Shown here piece by piece: positions 60,096 to 64,000 of a DNA stretch of 64,000 nt. This DNA comes from Halorussus salinus. GTDB taxonomy: Archaea > Halobacteriota > Halobacteria > Halobacteriales > Haladaptataceae. Under the pieces are notes generated by a model. It was not told the DNA's origin. It ran no database searches and was given only the letters and a program-made list of their open reading frames with translations. A program made the position numbers and the translations under genes. The first letter of the stretch is position 1. Each line of letters opens with the position of its first letter. The DNA is taken from contig NZ_ML974127.1 in the NCBI RefSeq assembly GCF_004765815.2, positions 598,927 through 662,926 on the forward strand, given 5' to 3'.

Positions 60096-60306
60096 GTTTG
60101 GGTGGACTGAAAGGGGCCGGTCACGCGAGCGAAGCGAGTGTGACCTCGGAAGTCGCAGCCCGCGCAGCGCAGCGAGCAGGACCGTCTTCCGGTGCCCGCT
60201 CGCGTTCATCTCGGCCGTCTGGCCGACCCCTATCCGAGACGAGCCGAGTGAAGCGAGGCGAGTCGCGGATATGTCGGCCAGTGACCGCGAGCGGGCGGGG
60301 GCTTTC
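60096..60306 (+). ncRNA. Structured intergenic element family A, copy 2
   Basis: Starts GTTTGGGTGGACTGAAAGGG and ends GACCGCGAGCG-GGCGGGGGCTTTC as at 24814-24947. An outer stem pairs GCCCGCTCGCG with CGCGAGCGGGC and an inner stem pairs CTGGCCGAC-CCTATCCG with CGGATATGTCGGCCAG. Stem bases differ from copy 1 in both arms, so pairing is kept. A hairpin-rich insert of about 75 bp separates the 5' box from the stem. Transcription is not shown. Confidence 0.55.
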
Positions 60307-60409
60307 GGGGAGTTCTCGGTGGTCAGTTTCGTCAAACCGACGGATCTCTCACGCTGGACTTCATCGACGCAACGAACACTCTTTTCCCCACAAACGCCAA
60401 CCCACACCT

Positions 60410-61072
60410 GTGCAGAGTCTCGAAGCGGAACTCGAAAACGCCCAAGCCCTCGATACCGACGACCTCGCGGACGCCATCGAGACAATCGGCTTCGAGTGTA
60501 CGCGGTGTGGCGCGTGTTGTAAAGCCGAGGCTGACGACCCCCACACCGCGACCGTCTTCCCCGACGAAGTGCGGGACCTCCAAGACGCCACGGAGTACGA
60601 CTGGCGCGACGTGGCCCGGCCGATGCCGTACGGTCTCGACGGCGACGAAGACCGGGACGGTATCACGGGCGAGACCTTCGAGTGGGCGCTCCAGACCGAT
60701 TCTTGTGGCGACTGCACTTTCTACGAGGAGGCCGACGACGGCACCGGAGCCTGCTCTGTCCACGGCGACCGGCCGCTCATCTGCGAGACCTACCCGTTCT
60801 CGGTCGCGCTCGGCGGGACGAGTCAGCCGATGGGCGAAGCCGTGGACGAGGAGGGCGTCGTCCGCGCCCACGAGTGCGAGGGACTGGGTAGAGATATCTC
60901 TCGGGATGAGGCCGAGGACCTCGCGGCGGCGCTCAAGGAGCGCGCGGTCCGGGAACTACGGGAGGCCATCGCGGTCCGCGACGAGTACGCGCCCGCCGAC
61001 CCCGACGAGGGCGTCGTGGTCCACGACTCGGAGGGCGCGAAGCGCCCGGACGGGTCGGTCTACGACGAGTAG
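60410..61072 (+). CDS. YkgJ-family cysteine cluster protein (Fe-S or zinc)
   Basis: A 220-residue protein starting at GTG 60410. CTRCGACCKAEADDPH near residue 32, CGDCTFYEEADDG, then CSVHGDRPLICETYPF and HECEGLGRD give the Cys pattern of the YkgJ/CxxCxxCC family. These bind iron-sulfur or zinc and are sometimes annotated as Fe-S oxidoreductases; no activity is established. No ATG lies before the Cys cluster, hence GTG. A hydrophilic tail follows (DEGVVVHDSEGAKRP). Confidence 0.83.
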   Translation: MQSLEAELENAQALDTDDLADAIETIGFECTRCGACCKAEADDPHTATVFPDEVRDLQDATEYDWRDVARPMPYGLDGDEDRDGITGETFEWALQTDSCGDCTFYEEADDGTGACSVHGDRPLICETYPFSVALGGTSQPMGEAVDEEGVVRAHECEGLGRDISRDEAEDLAAALKERAVRELREAIAVRDEYAPADPDEGVVVHDSEGAKRPDGSVYDE

Positions 61073-61132
61073 TCGCCGCGAGCGCGGTCGCACGCAGGAC
61101 TACACGGACGACCAGTGGAAGCGCCACCGGGG

Positions 61133-61213
61133 GTCGGACCGTCACCACGGGAGGTCGGACCGTCACCGCGGGAGATCGGACTGTCGCCACCGAGAGTCGA
61201 ACCACCGCGGGCG
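61133..61213 (+). repeat. 21-bp tandem repeat, about four degenerate units
   Basis: Units starting at 61133, 61154, 61175 and 61196 of the form GTCGGACCGTCACCACGGGAG, the last truncated. It lies after the YkgJ gene. The rest of the gap to 61397 shows no coding or RNA signal I recognise. Confidence 0.65.
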
Positions 61214-61397
61214 GGCCGGGATTCGTTCGACGTATCGACACGCGAACGGTTCGTCACGGACTGGTATTTCAACCTTCGCGTGAGTCGGCGGGCGCGCCCG
61301 ACCGCTCGATTAGAACCGCTATCGCTGGCTGTTTCTGCCAGTCGAGGAGGGCACAGCAGTCGCTGTCGGGTTCGCGGACAGCAAAGAATGGTCGGTT

Positions 61398-61817
61398 TCA
61401 GAAGTCCTCTTCGATGATCTCGCCGACCGCGAAGTTGGACTTGACTTCCGTAATCTCGACCTTGACGCGCTCGCCGATTTCGGCGTCGGGGACGATGATG
61501 ACGTAGCCCCGCTCGACGCGAGCGATGCCGTCGCCCTGCTTGCCGATGTCCTCGACTTCGACGTAGCGTACCTCGCCCTCCTCGACGGGGGGTTGGGGTT
61601 CGGACGGTGCGCCGCTGCTCTTGGACTCCGATTGAGACTTCGACTCGGACTGCTGAGACGAGTCCGAATCGTCGGAGATGAGCGCGACCCGGTAGGTTTC
61701 GCCCGGTTCGACCGACCCGGTTTCGATTTCTCGGCGCGGTACTTCGACGACGTACTTGTCGTCCTCGATAGTCACGTCAGCACTGAACAGACACAGGAGT
61801 TTGTCAGAGATCTCCAA
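61398..61817 (-). CDS. TRAM-domain protein
   Basis: A 139-residue protein. The C-terminal 60 residues are a TRAM domain (VEDIGKQGDGIARVERGYVI, then VKVEITEVKSNFAVGE), an OB-like RNA-binding fold. The N-terminal part (EISDKLLCLFSADV) is typical of archaeal TRAM proteins, and a Ser/Gln/Glu linker joins the two. I chose the TTG at 61817 because family members start at xEISDKLL and GGAGG lies about ten bases upstream; the TTG at 61844 is an alternative. Probably an RNA chaperone, which is inference. Confidence 0.82.
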   Translation of the reverse strand: MEISDKLLCLFSADVTIEDDKYVVEVPRREIETGSVEPGETYRVALISDDSDSSQQSESKSQSESKSSGAPSEPQPPVEEGEVRYVEVEDIGKQGDGIARVERGYVIIVPDAEIGERVKVEITEVKSNFAVGEIIEEDF

Positions 61818-61877
61818 GGTTATATTGCCTCCGTTCGAACCCAAGTAGTCAGCGCGTAAAGAATTTTACTCAACGAC

Positions 61878-62099
61878 CTTTTGCTGCGCTCGGCTCGCGC
61901 GAACGCAGTGGCGTTCGCGCGGCCTCGCTGGCAAAAGGTCGATCAAAATCCGTCGTCACCCCCTCAGAAGCGCCTGCGGCGCTTCTTCGAGGGCTCCTCG
62001 GACCGCTCGCTCGGTCACTTCGTTCCCTCGCTCGCGGCGGATTGCGGTGTGCGCCCGAATCGCTGGTGCGCTCGCTGTGGACCGCGACTGCACCGCAAT
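61878..62099 (+). repeat. Intergenic element family C, copy 2
   Basis: CTTTTGCTGCG, a hairpin (CGCGCGAACGC-loop-GCGTTCGCGCG), CTCGCTGGCAAAA, GAAGCGCC-TGC-GGCGCTTC, CCGCTCGCTCGGTCACTTCG, CCTCGCTCGCGG, then GCGACTGCACCGCAA. Same block order as 28531-28793. It ends 5 bp from the radical SAM gene stop (which is on the other strand). Confidence 0.75.
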
Positions 62100-62104
62100 A
62101 GCCC

Positions 62105-63832
62105 TCAGTCCGCGCCTTCCGGTCGCTCCGCCGTGGTGAACGCCGTCAGGTCCACGCTCACGTCGGCGTCGAGGTCGGCGGGCGAGTCGTAGGGTCGATT
62201 CACGATGACGTTTCCGGCGCGTTGCTTGCCGAGGCCCGGAATCGCGGTGAGTTCGTCCATCGTCGCGCTGTTGAGGTCGAGCGGGTGGACGACGCCCGTC
62301 ACCGAGCGATAGCCGTGGTCCACGACCGCCACGTCCACCGTCCGGCCGAGTTCGCGCTCGCCCGGAATCCCGACGAGGAGTGGATACGTTCCGAGCTGTC
62401 GCCCGAACGTCCGGCCGTCCTCGTGGTATTCGAGGTGGACATCGGGCAGGAGCGTCCCCGCCGGGGCGAGTCGCTGGAGCATCGGGTTGTCTATCTCCTC
62501 GCGGACCTCGGTCTTGTATTGCTTGAACAGCTTCTTGTGGTCCTTGGCGATGTCCGCGCCCACGTCGCTCATCTCCGTGCCGTCGAAGGCCATGACCTGC
62601 CGGATATTGACTCGGCGGAGCATCAGCCCCTCGTCGTAGACGCGTTCGAGGAACCGTTTGTTGTGGTCGAAGGTCTCCTCGCGCTCGCCCTTCAGCCCGT
62701 GGAGGAGGTTGATACCCGGCAGGAGCTTCGGCAGGCGATTCGCGGCAGAGTTTCCATGCGTGGGGGCGTCGGCGGGGTCTTCGCCCGGCCGCCACCCGGC
62801 CTCCTCGTTGACGATTTTGACGGCCTCGAAGCACTCCTCGGCGGTGACGTTGAGATTGTTCTCGTCTTGGACTCTGGGGTCGGCCGATTCGAGACCGAAC
62901 GCCGCGGTGTCGCCCGGCGTGTTGTGTTCGGCGATGACGCGGATGCCCTCCCGCGCCAACTCGGGCCATTCGACCACCGTGATGGGGTTCATGTTGTCGA
63001 GGTGGAGCGTGTCGAGGTCGGGCGCGACCTCCCGAATCCCGCCGTAGAGGTTCCGGAGCGCGTCGGGGTTGGGCTTCTCGCCGTCGCCGCCGTAGGCGAG
63101 GATGTCGGCCTGTCGGCCGAGTCGGAAGTGTCGCGCGCCGCGGTCGTAGAGCGTCTGGACTTCGCTGACGACGGAGGGCGGTCGCCGGAACGAGGGGTTG
63201 CCGTACAGCGGTTCCGTGCAGAACGAACACCGGTAGGGACACCCTCTGCTCGTCTCCATCTCGCAGATAAGGTAGTCGGGGTGATTGGGGTGTTGTTCGA
63301 TGACGAACGCGCCGTCGGCGGCCCACCGGTCGATTTCGGCGTTGTCGCGCATCCGGTTGTTGAACCCCTCTAGTCCGCTTTCCAGCAGGTCGTAGGCCGC
63401 GGCCTCCACGTCGCCTTTCGCCACGAAGTCGAAGTCCAAGTCGTCGCGCTCGGTCTCGGTCGCGCCCGCGTTCTCGTCGCCGACGCCGAACTTGACGGGG
63501 CCGCCCATCAGGCTGGTCCCCTGCGCGGTCCACGCCATCTTGCGCACTTCGTCGGGTTCCGCGGGGGTTCCGCCGACGTACTTACCGGGCACCGTCATCC
63601 CGCCGATGTAGACGAACAGGTCGGCCTCCTCCACGTCGCGCCACTTGCCGGAGTCGTCGCGCAACTCGTCGATGGTGTGGTACGTGACGTTCTCTTTGGG
63701 CACGCCAGCATCCACGATGGCCCCGGCGGTGTACCGCGGATACGTCGAGATATAGGGCGGTACGCCGAAGTGGGCCGGTTCGTCGACGTACCCATCCACG
63801 AGGGTCACGTCGAGGTCCGCGAAGTCGGTCAT
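62105..63832 (-). CDS. Radical SAM protein with C-terminal helix-hairpin-helix
   Basis: A 575-residue protein. TSRGCPYRCSFCTEPLYG (about 193-210) holds the CxxxCxxC that binds the 4Fe-4S cluster and SAM. The N-terminal 190 residues are a Rossmann-like region resembling the cobalamin-binding domain of B12-dependent radical SAM enzymes (VDEPAHFGVPPYISTYPRYT). The end contains LNSATMDELTAIPGLGKQRA, a helix-hairpin-helix. Archaeal proteins of this size and order are uncharacterised. The substrate is unknown. Confidence 0.88.
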   Translation of the reverse strand: MTDFADLDVTLVDGYVDEPAHFGVPPYISTYPRYTAGAIVDAGVPKENVTYHTIDELRDDSGKWRDVEEADLFVYIGGMTVPGKYVGGTPAEPDEVRKMAWTAQGTSLMGGPVKFGVGDENAGATETERDDLDFDFVAKGDVEAAAYDLLESGLEGFNNRMRDNAEIDRWAADGAFVIEQHPNHPDYLICEMETSRGCPYRCSFCTEPLYGNPSFRRPPSVVSEVQTLYDRGARHFRLGRQADILAYGGDGEKPNPDALRNLYGGIREVAPDLDTLHLDNMNPITVVEWPELAREGIRVIAEHNTPGDTAAFGLESADPRVQDENNLNVTAEECFEAVKIVNEEAGWRPGEDPADAPTHGNSAANRLPKLLPGINLLHGLKGEREETFDHNKRFLERVYDEGLMLRRVNIRQVMAFDGTEMSDVGADIAKDHKKLFKQYKTEVREEIDNPMLQRLAPAGTLLPDVHLEYHEDGRTFGRQLGTYPLLVGIPGERELGRTVDVAVVDHGYRSVTGVVHPLDLNSATMDELTAIPGLGKQRAGNVIVNRPYDSPADLDADVSVDLTAFTTAERPEGAD

Positions 63833-63916
63833 GAAACAGGGTTGCTTCTCGACGGGTAAAACGGTGACTACACGGGTCGAAACTGCTCGGTCCCGCGCGG
63901 AACGAGTCCGTACTCG

Positions 63917-64000
63917 TCAGTGCAGATACGGGTACGACCGAAACGCGCCGAGGAGGGCGCGTCGGTCTTCGACCGCCGAGAGGTCGGCGACGTAGACGGT
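63917..64000 (-). CDS. C-terminal end of an unidentified protein, cut by window edge
   Basis: The complement of the last 84 bases is an open frame ending in TGA: the visible part ends SAVEDRRALLGAFRSYPYLH. Codon use fits a coding frame. Too short to name. It lies upstream of, and on the same strand as, the radical SAM gene, 84 bp away. Confidence 0.45.
   Translation of the reverse strand, partial: TVYVADLSAVEDRRALLGAFRSYPYLH

Noticed and set aside
61831-61860. GTTCGAACCC as a possible tRNA T-arm
   Set aside because: No acceptor stem, D-arm or anticodon arm around it; it lies at the start of the TRAM gene.

Overview
The window is chromosomal DNA from a halophilic archaeon (class Halobacteria; I cannot name the genus). 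Evidence: high GC coding DNA with sharply AT-rich promoters, very acidic proteins, TATA boxes about 24-29 bp before start codons (leaderless transcripts), Tat rather than Sec signals on exported proteins, and typical haloarchaeal genes: bat-type HTH regulators, DUF7344 proteins, a geranylgeranyl-lipid reductase-like flavoprotein, ferredoxin-dependent 2-oxoacid oxidoreductase, archaeal-type prolyl-tRNA synthetase and TRAM protein.

Layout. 1-8.8 kb: a GH2-like protein cut by the window edge, a small CxC protein, an FNR-like flavoprotein, a Nudix hydrolase, methylmalonyl-CoA epimerase, a HAD phosphatase, an orphan family-5 substrate-binding protein and small membrane or zinc proteins. 9-16 kb: a seven-gene minus-strand sugar operon (Tat lipoprotein binding protein, two permeases, ATPase, one-TM protein, Gfo/Idh/MocA dehydrogenase, sugar isomerase). 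16-24 kb: methylmalonyl-CoA mutase, a class V aminotransferase with a decayed partial copy, acyl-CoA dehydrogenase and acyl-CoA ligase. 24-38 kb: mixed housekeeping (CinA domain, class IV aminotransferase, UDP-GlcNAc 2-epimerase-like, Rieske, PAS-GAF-bat regulator, sugar nucleotidyltransferase, Dph6, DUF373, PHP, Nth). 39-49 kb: KorAB, two Tat-exported proteins, the lipid reductase-like protein, a CPBP protease and an acyl-CoA synthetase/hydrolase/MaoC group. 49-64 kb: ProS, amidohydrolase, KatG, a DUF7344/bat regulator group, glycosyltransferase, methyltransferase, a divergent HTH/PPOX pair, MBL hydrolase, YkgJ-type protein, TRAM protein and a radical SAM protein.

The most unusual content is between the large genes. 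(1) Three 18-codon genes (3631-3687 minus, 18139-18195 plus, 18710-18766 plus) share one design: AT-rich TATA element, predicted start just before a consensus Shine-Dalgarno box, then an 18-residue peptide with Cys and Pro in its C-terminal half. A strong Shine-Dalgarno box is exceptional here, where most single genes look leaderless. Two of them sit in front of a class V aminotransferase C-terminus (one intact, one a remnant). (2) Three families of long intergenic elements are present in two copies each. In two of the families the two arms of a long stem change together, as expected of structured RNA. (3) Palindromes flank the promoters of the sugar operon, katG and the divergent HTH/PPOX pair. 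No tRNA, rRNA, CRISPR array or insertion sequence was recognised.
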